A stretch of 64,000 nucleotides of DNA from Eupeodes corollae. Lineage: Eukaryota; Arthropoda; Insecta; Diptera; Syrphidae. Of the stretch, positions 1-11,766 are shown one piece after another. The stretch spans positions 33,243,946 to 33,307,945 of the forward strand of contig NC_079148.1 in the NCBI RefSeq assembly GCF_945859685.1, given 5' to 3'. Position numbers and translations under genes: made by a program. Under the pieces are notes generated by a model. It saw only the letters and a list, made by a program, of their open reading frames with translations, was not told the origin of the DNA and did not search any database. Positions within the stretch are counted from its first letter, which is position 1. The number at the start of each line of letters is the position of its first letter.

Positions 1-1474
1 TGTCATTCTAGCGATTATTACTAGTTACGATAAGTTGCTGTGAAGATGTAATCTTCAGATTTTTTGTTCTTCCTCTCGAGTTGAAAAGTAGGTAAGTTAT
101 AAAAAGAGGGAGGAAAATGTCACAATCAATTTAAATCCATTGAGTGAGCTTTAAATGAATGTTATAATTCAGATAGGTAAGCCTGCCATATGCTTATATG
201 CGAAGAATGCATAATTTTTGTGTTAGGCTTGTATGCATTTCTAATTGATCAAATGAAAGTCGAAACAAATACAACAAAGCTCGTACGCGTTGATAATATT
301 GAATTATCAGAAAACCAAATATGCTCGAACATTAGTATCTAAGTAAGCTTAAAATGAAATCACTTATCAGCGTTAAAAGTTCCAGTAGAATTTAAGTTGA
401 CATTACAAGTCAAACTCCAAAAAAAAATTATTAGACCTTATTCATATTCGGTTCATTCGTTCAAAAATAAAGAAAAAAATGTTTAGTTCAAAATATACTT
501 CCTACATTTCTCCAGTTAAATCCAAATGTGTCTTGAACTAAAAGTAATTTTGCTTGCAAATGATTGCATCGACGAGGGCTTCATACAAAATGTATTCGTT
601 TTTTTTTTTTTTTTATAGCAACCAACCTTTTGACCAAAAAAAATCTAATTTTGTCATGTCCATCATTTTGAAGTTAGTTGTATGTGTCATACAGCCTATT
701 TTGTGTTTTGACCCGAACCATGTTTTTATTTTTTTAAAAAGCCTTAAGTGTTTACTATTCTTTACCTATAGTAAATTTTAAAATTAAAGCAAATTAAAGC
801 AGTTAAAAATACAAACTAAACTTTTACTTAATCTAAACATTTTTGACGTATAACTTTCTTTTGTATTTTCAAGAATATGTTAGTTTATATGGAGAAGTAG
901 CAATATCGTTTTCATACAGCAACATTTATAATAAAAGGAAGTACATAAATGATGCACTTAAAATAGTTATATTTTATACATATTGTATTACTCTTGACAC
1001 GATCTTTTAATCAGAATAATAAAAATCAATATTCTTTTTCGATTTTTATTACATGAACGAGGAAAATACTATGCACTTATGTTCATAACACATAGCAACT
1101 CGATAAATGCTCACATAGTTCGACATATTGAAAGGAATGTACAAAGCTCTCGTTATATCTTACTTTTAAAGGGTGTTTTAATAAAAATAAAAAAAAACAG
1201 AAAAAAATTATGTTATTTGATAAAAAAATATTGTAAATGAATACATTTTAATAAGATGATGATGGATTTTTGAAATTACCATTTTAATCAATGTTTGTCA
1301 CTTTGTCGCATTGCCTTTTCTTCTTAATATATAAAGGTTTGTCCAATTATACTTCTTATTTTATTTATATTTTAACGTTTTTTTCTAACTTGAACCATAA
1401 ATTTTCACTGTAAACGCACCCCAAAGATTCAAAAATTCAAACTGTTGATGAAGATAAAATATGGTTTATTTTAT
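1..1474. other. AT-rich non-coding DNA
   Basis: No open frame with a recognisable product. A donor-like TAG|GTAAGT lies near position 90, about 15 bases after a pyrimidine-rich run; it is unsupported by anything else. Several poly-A and poly-T runs are present. Confidence 0.6.
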
Positions 1475-1478
1475 TTAA

Positions 1479-1494
1479 CACTGGAGTACACGCG
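1479..1494 (+). repeat. piggyBac left terminal inverted repeat
   Basis: CACTGGAGTACACGCG directly after TTAA at 1,475-1,478. It pairs with the right-end repeat at 3,848-3,863. Confidence 0.85.
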
Positions 1495-1770
1495 CCCTAT
1501 TTTTGTACACCAATGCACGCGTGGCCTACTATGGTAGACCATTTAATAATGTTAATAATTTTTTATTTTGAAAACATATAAATGAAACAAATATTTGTAC
1601 GTAAAATTCATTTATCCTTAAACATTTAATAATCATAATTTATGAATTTTAAGTTGTAGTGTAAAGAAAAAAAATAATTATTTCAATACAAAAAAAAATA
1701 ACAAAAATGGCAGTTCAGAGGCAAATAGGTCAATTTTTTTTTTGTTAATTGTTATAATAATATAAAAAAA

Positions 1771-3545
1771 TTAATTTTCGTAGCATCGAAAACACACTAC
1801 AGCCTGGTGATCGGGACAAATCCATTTGTGGCAAGTCTTACACCATTTTTTGGTGGATCTATTTTGGGCCCTGGAACATTCAGCGCATCCCACTCGCCCC
1901 ATCTTCGGTGCCAGCTCGTGCTGTACCTGTTCAGATTTCCCTAAAAGCATCCCAACCAGCAATATTCATCAAATCAAAAAGATACTGTAAGTGGCAGTTC
2001 CGTAGAACACTGTACTGCTTGCACATTTTATCAACAACGTCAACACCACACTTCGTACGAATATAAAAAGTAATTATTTCTGGTTTGCATTCTTCATGCG
2101 TATCGGGATCAATTGCTGCATAGTAATGGATTGTTGAGAGTAATCAGCCCTATCATGAATTCCATCGTAATCGGAAATTTTTACGAATCCTGAAAAACTG
2201 TATCATGAAATCCGTTCGTAATGCAAAATTGTATGAGATTTTCCAGTACGAACGGATTTCATGATACAGTTTTTCGGGATTCGTAAAAATTTCCGATTAC
2301 GATGGAATTCATGATAGGGCTGAATGTGACTGACTTGTTTCTTTTTGGGACATATGAAACAAGTGTCGCGTCTTCTTGAAATCCAAAAATTGAACTCTTG
2401 TTTTCTCTAGCCTTAGAAGCCTTAAATTCCTTAGGTATTGCAGGTCTATTAGCTTTCATTGTACCCACAACTGTGATTTTCTTCTGCAACAATTCCTTTG
2501 CTAAAGGTAGGTTCGTAAAATTATTATCCATTGTAACATTACAACTCAAACCGTAAAGTGGCTCCAGAAGTCTATGGAGAACATCATTCACCCTGTTGGA
2601 CTTTTGAAACGGACCTTCAGGCTGTGCTCCAACGTAGATTTCAAAGTTGTATAAATATGGAAACTTTGTATCCACTACCATGAAGATTTTTATTCCGAAT
2701 TTATCTGGTTTGTTCGGTATATACACGATAAATCCGCAACGACCTCGAAAACCCACAAGTTGTTCATCCAACGTCAAATAGTCACTGGGAACGAAATTAT
2801 TGCGGCAATTTACAGTGAATAAATCTTCAATTTTTCTTATTGGGGCCAATTTATCAAATTCTCAGCGTTGAGCTCTGTCAGTGATGTAATCAAATCTTAT
2901 AGTTCTCAAAAGAAAACGAAATCTATTTGTTGACATCGCCGTGTATACTATTTCTAATGCCGTGCCTTGAGAGTTATTCCAAAAATCTTTTAGGTTCCGA
3001 CGACCATTTCTGGATACTCCAATAACATACAACAACCAGAGAAAAGCTCTCATTTCAAGAGAATCGGTGGGTTTAGCATCCCGGTCTCTTTGAAAGTTGT
3101 CTTTTATCTTGCCAATATATATATTAGTGCAACTTACAAGAATATCCATAATGTCCTGTGTAAAAAATAATTCAAAACTCGACACCGTATCCTTGGCTTT
3201 CCTAGCTGCTTCTCCTTTTGGGCCTTATCGAACTACCCGAATGTTATGGGCTCGAGTTTGAGTAGCTGGTGGTACATTTTTTGACCAAATTGTACCATTT
3301 GGACATTTGTAGGCTGATGGTCTTCTACCAAACAATTCCGCTAGAGGTATATTATCTGATTCCGAAAAGTCGTCAGAGTCGTCTAATCCACTTTCGAATT
3401 CTTGAATGTCCACCTCACGCTCACGAACAAAGTTTTCAAAATCCAGTAACGGTCCTAGTTCCTCTTCTTCACTGTTAATTGGATCATCGAAGACATCATC
3501 AGTCTTCATCTCCAAAAGCCATCTATCTAGGTCTGAATTACTCAT
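1771..3545 (-). pseudogene. piggyBac transposase, disrupted
   Basis: Family role: cut-and-paste transposase with an RNase-H-like DDD core. It starts at the ATG at 3,545 with an acidic N-terminus (EEEELGPLLDFENF). The same frame runs through GPKGEAARK, SFELFFTQDI and LTLDEQLVGFRGR to VPKRNKSV near 2,330, with only two nonsense codons: TAA at 3,227-3,225 and TGA at 2,864-2,862. The first two catalytic aspartates sit in FMVVDTKFPYLYN and VTMDNNFTNLPLA. A palindromic insertion at 2,145-2,322 then interrupts it; the frame resumes as LLSTIHYYAAIDPDTH and KCGVDVVDKMC, which holds the third aspartate. After NIAGWDAF a deletion and frameshift remove the segment before the C-terminal cysteine-rich zinc domain (CAECSRAQ, CKTCHKWIC, CFRC; 1,962-1,771). 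The gene is clearly dead. The family assignment is secure; I cannot name the subfamily. Confidence 0.92.
2145..2322. mobile_element. 178 bp palindromic foldback/MITE-like insertion inside the piggyBac transposase
   Basis: Two 76-base arms (2,145-2,220 and 2,247-2,322) are reverse complements with a single mismatch and are separated by a 26-base spacer. The ends read CAGCCCTATCATG and CATGATAGGGCTG. The trinucleotide AAT flanks both sides (2,142-2,144 and 2,323-2,325), which fits a 3 bp target duplication. Removing the insertion plus one AAT joins the transposase frame exactly, giving a normal piggyBac reading (SVT then LLSTIHYY), so it is a discrete insertion. It has no coding capacity. The parent superfamily is uncertain: 3 bp duplications occur in PIF/Harbinger and CACTA elements, but the target is not the usual TWA. 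Confidence 0.8.
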
Positions 3546-3847
3546 GATGAAAAACCTTTATTTTCTAAGAAAACAGAAACAGAAATCAAAACAAATTGGT
3601 ACACGAATACTCGCGCGGACTACTTAAGCTTACCTAAATTTTTACACGTATACTCGCGCGGACTACTATAGTAGACAATTGACTTTGGCATTTAATTACA
3701 TAACAATGCAATCGCGAACACGTGAAGTGAGATACTGACCTGTTGACAAATTTAGTTAATAAGGCTGTTCAGAACTGACACTAATCTGACATAAATAACT
3801 GTTAAGTTATGAAAAATACTGTTACTGTGGTCTACTATAGTATTCCA

Positions 3848-3863
3848 CGCGTGCACTCCAGTG
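3848..3863 (-). repeat. piggyBac right terminal inverted repeat
   Basis: Reads CGCGTGCACTCCAGTG directly before TTAA at 3,864-3,867. Its reverse complement matches the left repeat with one difference. Confidence 0.85.
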
Positions 3864-4119
3864 TTAAACATACATACATTATTAACAATAATTTGGTGAA
3901 TACAATCAATATGATGCATGGCATTGCCGTCTGCCTGATTGGCAACTAAAATAATAGCTTAATATAGATAACAAAAAGAAAGTGCTGTTTAAGATTAAAA
4001 CGCTTCATTTAAAAGTTGATGTCTATATTTAAGTGCTGTTTTGCAATATGCATATTACTTTGTGACTTCCATTTCCTGTAGAAGGCTTATGATTTCAGTA
4101 TTTGAAAGAAAGTCACTGC

Positions 4120-5715
4120 CTAGATAAGTCTTCTTATTTCCCTCAGTATCGCACATTCGCCAACAAAATGAAAAACAAAAAAGTTGCACAAGTTGCATAA
4201 AATCGATAAGTCATCGCGGTGTGGAATGTAGCTTAGATTAAGGAGTTCTGATCGTAGCCGGAACATGCACGAAATTTTTTCGATGGTATATTTGTCCTGG
4301 AAATAGTATCTTTCCAGAAGATCGTAGTCTAGTCTACTGTATATCATGCGGTGCAGTGAGCTTTTGGCTTGCACCGTGTATTGTTTTTTTAAGGCTTCAT
4401 CCAGACGAGCTTTTAGGCTTTATAAACTTGGTTTCCAAGAGGAGAGGTTACTGTAGTTTAGGTCAACATCCACCTGCTCGGCTTGGATTGTTTGAAGAAC
4501 TACTTTTTTTTGGGAGACGATAATTTGGCATATTTAAAGCTCTGAGGATGTAATCAACCTGCAGCTTGAGTGTTTTTATAAATAAAGGCGACAGACCTGA
4601 TTCCAACATGATATTGTTGTTTGGCGTACTCGGAAGGAAGGTGGAAAGTCCGTTTAATGTAAAATCTAAGCAGTTTTTCCACTTTGTCGTATTTCCGAAA
4701 TCCCCAAGCTTGCGCCGCATAAAACATAACTGATTCCGATACAGCTTCGAAGACCCTGAATTTACTGAAATTCGTAATTTCCTTATTATTAAAACATTGC
4801 TTCCATGCTACGTTTATAGCTGTTTTCGCCTTAACAAGTTTGTCAGTAAGATGCTTTTCCATATTCAAGTTCTTAGTAAAGCAGACTGCTAGAAATTCGT
4901 GTTCTTTCAATACCTCTACTCTTTCACCATTATAGTGCCATTTCTCACTTGCACCCGATCTTCCTCCGCCATTCTTAAAAACCATCACTTTGGATTTACT
5001 TAAATTTACTACTAAGTTCCACATTTTATAATATTCGGCAAACTTATTTATCATTAGCTGCGAATACACGAGTAGGACAATGTCGTTAACGGAAAGAAGA
5101 GCTTTAAAGTTAACGCCTGCGTACTCGATTCCTGTTGGTAATGCTTCCACGATATTATCAATGAAGAGTACAAACAAGCTTGGACTGAATGCACAGCCCT
5201 GTCTAACTCCTGATTTCGTTTGGAATGACTCTGATAGGCTTTGGCCATTCCACACTGATGCTTTGGTAGTCTTGTATACATTTTATAATACTTTACCGAA
5301 CTTAAGCTACATTACTAACTGATAAAGCTTGAAAAATAGGGCATTGCGATCCACTGTGTCGAAAGCAGCTTTGAAATCAAGGAAGAATGCAAATAGTTTC
5401 TTATTTCTCGAAAGAAACGAGTCAGCAATCGAGCTGAGCATAATCGAAGTAAATAAATAAAGAACTTCAGTGCTTCCCTTCTTGTGGATTGGGAAAATCA
5501 AGTCATCCCTGAACTATTTAGGGATGGATCCTTCCTTTAAGATCTGGTTGAATACTGATGTTAGAGATACAACAAGAGAATCTGTACCATATCTGTAGAA
5601 TTCTGCGGGTATACCTTCTTAGCTCGCAGCCTTTCCATACTTTTCGTTGTTTATCGATGTAAATACTTCTTTCCTTGTAATTAGTGCATTTGAAATAGTA
5701 TTTTTGAAGCCAGGT
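4120..5715 (-). pseudogene. non-LTR retrotransposon reverse transcriptase fragment
   Basis: Read from 5,715 down, the pieces follow the RT domain in order. These are NNEKYGKAAS and GIPAEFYRYGTDSL, then IFPIHKKGS, then FFLDFKAAFDTVDRNALF (palm motif A), then KSGVRQGCAFSPSLFVLFIDNI (motif B), then SVNDIVLLV where FADDIVLL is expected (motif C), then the thumb and a cysteine-histidine tail (ILCNLCNFFVFHFVGEC). The first aspartate of motif C is replaced by asparagine. In-frame stops occur at about 5,620 and 5,505, and there is a shift near 4,640. There is no endonuclease domain and no identifiable 5' or 3' end, so this is an internal relic. The clade is not assigned. Confidence 0.85.
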
Positions 5716-8639
5716 TTGGCCAGGCTAATAGTATTTGTGATGAAAATATAAATTTTACAACAGTTGCCAATTTGTATGATACTTTGGTTGAGTTTTTTTT
5801 TTTTTAAATAAGCAGCTTTGCCGATAACTATAATAATGACATCATTGAAATATGTACGTATTTAAAGAACACCCTGTACAACACTATTATTTCTATTTAT
5901 TAACGTTTGAAAAAGAAATCTCCTTCATCTAAAGCAGTAGACAACGACATCTTCGACGAGCAAGCGACAGACACGACGTGATCTCTTGGGAACAAAACGA
6001 CTTCAGACCGGACGGCACACTTTTAGTATCTTCGTTTTGCTGATTGCTACTATTTGTGTCCTTTTTCATATTTTATTATTTCTTCATCTAAGGACATTAA
6101 GATATATATTCCATTTCTTTTACTAATATACATATACATACATAATATATATATACATACATTCATACATATTATACTGTATGTATAATGTATATACATA
6201 ACGTAATGTATACTGTATAATAGTCAATTTGAGGCGGGTTGTATAGGATGTTGATGTTGTTGGTATATACAATTCCCCTGGCGTCAATGTCATCAGCCAA
6301 AGGATTTCGAGATTTGATGTCCTTTTTATAGGCACTGCGTGGAAGAAAACCAGATATAAAAAAAATTGACATAATAAAATGCAGGAAGAAGCTGTTTTGG
6401 CTTTAAGACGCAACACATTTGATTGAAAGAATTCCAGCAAAGAAGATGGAGCAAATAAAATATACATATATGTATACTTTCCTCCACTCTTTGGGATCGC
6501 TTTTCCTATTTTTATTTTTGCAATGATATTATGCAGAAAGAAGTGACATTGAAATAAGAGATGTCTCATAAGATATATGCAAAAAAAAAGAAAAAACTTT
6601 GAAAGGATGGCACGCTATTTGAAATGACAAGTTCAAGGATACTCAAAGTCTTTTGAATGCTTTCATAATAAATATGATGATACCATTCAAATACGAGTAT
6701 ATATAAAATATATATGTGTGTAGTGGCTTAAATGGGTTGAGGGTTAGCTATTTGTATAGAACTGTTTTTCCTACCATTTAACAAAAATTATATCCATCAT
6801 AATAACATTTTGAGACTTATTTAAAAGTTTTTGTTCAGCTTTATTTTGTACGTGAAATCTTAAAGCTTTAAAAACGGTATGAATTGTGGGGGAGAGACAT
6901 CTGAGAGATAAGAAAAATATTTTTTTTTGTAGATACATAATTATTTATCTAACGTGCACCCAAGGGGTAATGGACTACTATGTAAATGACATGTTTGAGA
7001 GTTTAAAAGGATGGAGGTAACATTGATGTTAGGTTGAGTTCAAAACTGATGATGGGTATTTATTTATAATAGGGCAAAGTTAACACAAGATTTTCATACA
7101 AGTTGATAGAAAGGATATGAGTAGGAAAATGAAATAAAAGAAGCAGTAAGGCATTCTGTATGTCTACCTTATGTTTGGCTTGAGGATAAAAGTCTGAAAT
7201 GTTTTATTTTAATTTATTTGACTACCACGTGTGTTTTAGAATTTGATTATAAAAGAAAGATATTTAATATTCTAGGTAAATGAACGTCTTCTAACATATT
7301 TTTACTATAGCCAGAGACAGAAACAATCGAACAGAAATCTTAAAGAATTTACTCCAAATAAAAGGGTCGTTTCAAAGTGCAGAAGGGACGAACAATATTA
7401 TGTAAAATTCACTAAAATGTGAAATCCTTTAATATTGGATTTTATTCCAATAAGACCTAAGGTCTTACAGTAATTTGAAATTGAAATAACTTTTTAGAAA
7501 AAATGATGATTTGTAATTTATTTACTTCATAACCTTGAATGCTTTCACATTTTCAGCTACTTATAGTTATTTCAAAAGATTGCCATTTGGATAACTGGTG
7601 GATTCAATTCTATCGAAAACAAATTTCTCTTGATGACCATATAAATCCTTTCATGACCAAATTACCCTCAATGATTTGTGTTATTAATATCAGATATCTG
7701 CAAGGTATTTGGAAAAGCACTTCCAACCTTTGAATTCAAATAACATACAAAAAATATCTTTCAAAGTCCTAAAATGTTCAATATATTATATTTATCTAAT
7801 TGTTCCCATGTCGTCAATATCGACAAATCTCGGCCTGGTCTCACTAAAGCAGAGTCTAGTTTTGTCTTGTTTGTTTGTTTTTTTATTTGTAAATTATATG
7901 TTAAACAAGTTGTAAGTTTTAAATTAAGTGTTTTTGGACCTAAATGTTTAAAATGTTGTGTGGTTCTATTCAAAAACGCTGCCATACATCAATGATATAT
8001 ACACCAGTTTTTTTCCAAACAAAAATAAAAAATCAATTTTAAAAATGAATTCAAAAATATAAGATATTTTTGTGCTGAAAATATATTACCTGAAAAGACT
8101 AACGAAACAAAAAAGATTATGGAGGATCTTGAAAGCCATTTAGAAAGTTTTGAGACAGCAAAGACTTTTCTCAGATCTGGGATTTGTATTTCAAAAAGTT
8201 TGACCAATGTAGGTACTGTTAGCTTTGTAGAACGTAGCAACATGTAGGTATGTTTAAATAAAGTTATTGGTTCGCATATTATAAATTTCAGGCATTCGAT
8301 CCTTGAGTTGAGAAAATAAATCAGACGAACATTATCTTTGTGCAGGTTCAAGTAATGAAACGAAACTTTCATATAGATTGGATAATGGCGATATTTTCGG
8401 CATATCTTGAATTTTATCGACAGCTGGTTTGCTGATCAACCCGTAAAATCAAAACTAAATGCGTTGGTCCTTCAATTTTTATTTGCAAAAAGACTGATAT
8501 TTTGATATTTTTATATTATAAATTTGTATGTCAGCTGTACATCAAGTTAAACTTATAAAAAATATAGGATATAAAACATTAATTTAAGATACAATTAACA
8601 AAAGAAATTAACAAAAGAAATATTTTATCGCCTACATAG
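5716..8639. other. AT-rich non-coding DNA
   Basis: No recognisable gene. It contains a TATA/CATA microsatellite at about 6,120-6,215 and poly-T runs. Open frames here are short and of low complexity. Confidence 0.6.
6120..6215. repeat. TACATA/TATG simple repeat
   Basis: Alternating TACATA, TATATA and GTATG units, imperfect and without sharp ends. Confidence 0.7.
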
Positions 8640-9840
8640 GTATGAAACTGACAGTAAGGCAAAACAGAGGGCAGATCATTAATGAACAATGAAAACAGTA
8701 AAGGTCCAAGAATTGGTCCTTGGGGTACATCATTATTAACAGGGAGGAATTTCTACAATTACAAGACACGGCTTGCATTGGTCAAATATGAATAAATAAT
8801 TTTTTTTAGTTGTGTCAGAGAAGCTTAATAGGGTCGTCAATTTATCACAGAGAAGATTATAGTTTACACAGTCAAATGCCTTTAAAAAGTCAACTAAGGT
8901 TATCACAGTTGTAAATTTATTGTCTGAGGCATGTCTTAAGTCATCAGATACGTTGAGTAAAGCTGAAACACAACTATGTCCAGAGCAAAATCCAGATTGC
9001 AAGGGATTCAATAATTGCTTATCTTTAATATAATATTTTATCCGGTTACTATCAGACTTTCAAAAACTTAAGATAGAAAAGATATTGTAGCTATCGGTCT
9101 ATATTCCTTTTTCTTCCCTCGTTTGAGGATAGGGATAATTTTGGATGTCTTCTATAGGATGGGATATGTAGATGTCATTATAATGGTGTTGAATATGTGC
9201 GTTATGTGTGAAAGTAGGAAGTGTAGAAGGATTTTAATAAAGTCAGGATGAATATTTTCAAGTTCGGTGCCTTTACATTTTATGGAGAAAATTGCTTTAC
9301 CTGAATGATAATCATCTAAGCCACTTACCGAAAAGGCGTTAGAAATATCATTCTCTGCACGTCTGGAAGACACATCACAGAATTGGGTTTATGAAGTAGA
9401 GAATTTAATATTCAAACCTTCCGAATCAATTTTATCATCACAAGATTGAACATCTTTTCTGAAACCAATATTCTTAACTTCCTTCCAAAAAACTTTGACG
9501 ACTGATCTGTGTTAAACTTGTTGTTATAAAATTTGTTTTTCGCAATTTTTATCAAATTCGTTACAGAATTACGTATGAGACATCTCTAGCCTTAATAGAA
9601 TTAAGCATATCCACAGAGAGCCAAGGACAACTTCGAGATTTTATATGAGACGTTTTTAATGTAACACGTTTGTTAAAAAGATCTAATTACTGCTGTAAAG
9701 TATTCAATTTAATAGTTTACGTTAGATGTGGTGTAAATTGGATGAAGATCCATCGACATACATTCGTTAAATAAGTTTTCAACATTAATATTACGAAAAT
9801 CACGATACTGGAAAGAGTGTTGCGATTTTTTATTGATAAT
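8640..9840 (-). pseudogene. jockey-like LINE fragment (linker through RT palm)
   Basis: From 9,840 down the minus strand gives, in several frames, HSFQYRDFRNINVENLF, then SRSCPWLSVDMLNSIKARD, then SSKVFWKEVKNIGFRKDV, then FSVSGLDDYHSGKAIFSIK, then IIPILKRGKKKEYRPI, then LNPLQSGFCSGHSCVSALL, then LVDFLKAFDCVNYNLL (palm motif A), then NNDVPQGPILGPLLFSLFIND (motif B), then YVGDK where YADD is expected. The PWL...RD linker before the RT is typical of jockey/CR1-type ORF2. Loss of a catalytic aspartate and many stops and shifts show that it is dead. No ends or target duplication are seen. Confidence 0.82.
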
Positions 9841-9844
9841 ATAA

Positions 9845-10456
9845 CTGCTAAAAATTGTCAAAGTAAACAGAAAACAAGAGAATTTCGTAGAAGATTGTTT
9901 GTAAAAGAATGCACATTAAAATAAAGTGCACAACTTAATTGCATGAACTTGCTCCTGTATCCAAAGTTTCTGTTTTAAAAATTTAAATGCTTTTGAATTA
10001 ATCCAAAAGAAACTTGATTTATATTTTTTTATTGAAAATCGTTGGAGCGGTATTTTTCAAAGTATTGTTGTGTATACTAAATTTTTCAATTTAAATAATA
10101 ATAATTTAAAATATTGACGCGTTTTTGAGATATCGAATTTAGAAAATCAAATCCTAAAAGTATAATTTCCTATTTTCGATCAACAAATTTTATAAAAACA
10201 GTGCGGACAAAAATTATTGAAATCAATTAATTAGTTTTTCTGAAAACTTAAAAACAAAATAACAGACCTAAGGGGGGGGAGTACCCTTCTGGAGCAACTG
10301 GTTAACATTTGTTGTTTTTTTACACCAAAATAATAATCAAAAAAATTATTTAGAAAAAAGTTGTCAAAGTCTTTAACTTGAATATTTAAAAAAAAAAAAC
10401 GATATTGTTTTCTTGTGTACTGAAGGTTTTGGCACATACAATTCATCTTGTTTTAA
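9845..10456. other. AT-rich non-coding DNA
   Basis: No gene or repeat recognised, apart from an eight-G run near 10,272. Confidence 0.55.
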
Positions 10457-10458
10457 TA

Positions 10459-11764
10459 ATGGGTGTTTCAAAATTAACGAAAGATTTGAATTAATTAGAA
10501 AACGCCGCGCCGTCTCTAGTCTTTTGATAGATGTATTTTTATTGACTCGTAAAGTACATAGGATAGGGTTATGTATGGAATAACACATCGGACAAATGGC
10601 CTCCACGGCTTTGCATGCACATGCGCACTCTTTTGTTGAAATTTTCCATGACTATTCTGCATAAATGTGGCTGAATTTCGTTGATGCAGCGTTGAATCTC
10701 CTCCTTTAATGCACTGGTGGTTGTGGGCTTGTTGAACATAGACTTGTGATTTCAAATAACCCCATAAAAAGAAGTCTAATGGTGTTAAACCACACGATCT
10801 AGGAGGCCAATTTTGATCACCGAAACGAGAGAGTACACGACCTGGAAATGTCTCATGCAGTAATTGAATTCCCGGGCTGTATGACATGTGGCACCGTCTT
10901 GTTGAAACCACATATTGGACACATCAATATCATCCAATTTTGGTAGAAAGAACTGTGTAATCATGTCGCGATATCGAGCACCAGTAAAAGTCACTGCTTG
11001 ACCAGCATCATTTTCAAAAAAATATGGCCCAATTTTGCCTCCAGCCCAAAATCCACACCATACAGTCACGCGTTGTGGATGCATTTGTTTTTCGACAGTC
11101 ACATGTGGGTTCTCCGAACCCCAAATGCGGCAATTTTGGCGATTGACAAAACCATCAAAATGAAAATGTGCTTCATCGCTTAGGATGATTTTCTCGAAAA
11201 ATCAGGGTCCATTTGTTGATGTTCAATAATCCATTCAACGAACTCTTTTCTCTGTCCATGGTCATTAGGCTTTAATTGATGTGTTAATTAAATTTTGTAA
11301 GCATGAAGACACAGATCTTTGTTGAGTGTACGCTGTAGAGAGGTTCTTGAAATTTGCAATTCTTGTCCACGACGTCGAATTGAGTTTCCTGGATTGTCAG
11401 CAGCACTCTCACGCACTGCTTCGACATTCACATTTGAACGGCTTCTTTTTGGACGACCAGTGTGTTTGGCATCTCCAACGGATCCAGTCTCCATGAATTT
11501 TTCAATTAATCTCTTCACAGTTGACGAAGTTAAAACACTATTCCAACCATATTTTGTATGAAATTTTCGAACTGCAGCCGCCAAGCTTTCACTATTTTTG
11601 AAATATTCTTTAATAATGAAGACACGTTGTTCTATCGTGTAACGCTCCATTTTTAATAACCCCATACTGTTAGCTGTCAAATTGCTTTTTTTTTCAGGGT
11701 TGCCAACACTTCACTGCACAAATGGCGGCAAATTCAAATCTTGCGTTAATTTTGGGACACCCTT
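10459..11764 (-). mobile_element. mariner-type transposon, first family, decayed
   Basis: The element is flanked by TA at 10,457-10,458 and 11,765-11,766. The left end (GGGTGTTTCAAAATTAACG from 10,461) is matched by the right end read in reverse (GGGTGTCCCAAAATTAACG ending at 11,762), and the similarity runs for about 32 bases. The size of 1,306 bp is normal for mariner-type elements. It encloses one minus-strand transposase relic. Confidence 0.9.
10569..11650 (-). pseudogene. mariner-type transposase with N-terminal helix-turn-helix, disrupted
   Basis: Starts at the ATG at 11,650 (MERYTIEQRVFIIKEYF), the usual N-terminus of this insect family. The DNA-binding region is followed by SIRRRGQELQISRTSLQ. 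An in-frame TAA follows HAYKI, where glutamine is expected (codon 11,290-11,288). A one-base shift near 11,195 precedes LSDEAHFHFDGFVN, which carries the first catalytic aspartate. The second aspartate is in WFQQDGATCHTA. Another shift near 10,860 leads to WPPRSCGLTPLDFFLWGY, where glycine replaces the third catalytic aspartate. It ends as GGHLSDVLFHT with TAA at 10,571-10,569. It is inactive on at least four counts. Confidence 0.9.
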
Positions 11765-11766
11765 TA

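Larger units (their letters stand above)
1479..3863 (-). mobile_element. piggyBac-family DNA transposon, decayed, with both ends and TTAA duplications
   Basis: The element is bounded by the tetranucleotide TTAA at 1,475-1,478 and 3,864-3,867, the target duplication typical of piggyBac. Its ends are inverted repeats, CACTGGAGTACACGCG on the left, matched on the right by the complement of CGCGTGCACTCCAGTG with one mismatch. Inside the right end a motif of the form ACTCGCGCGGACTAC occurs twice (about 3,610 and 3,650), and short complementary pieces (CTACTATGGTAGAC, CTACTATAGTA) occur near both ends, as expected for subterminal transposase-binding repeats. The length of 2,385 bp is normal for the family even though it includes a 178 bp insertion. 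A minus-strand transposase relic fills the interior. Confidence 0.92.
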
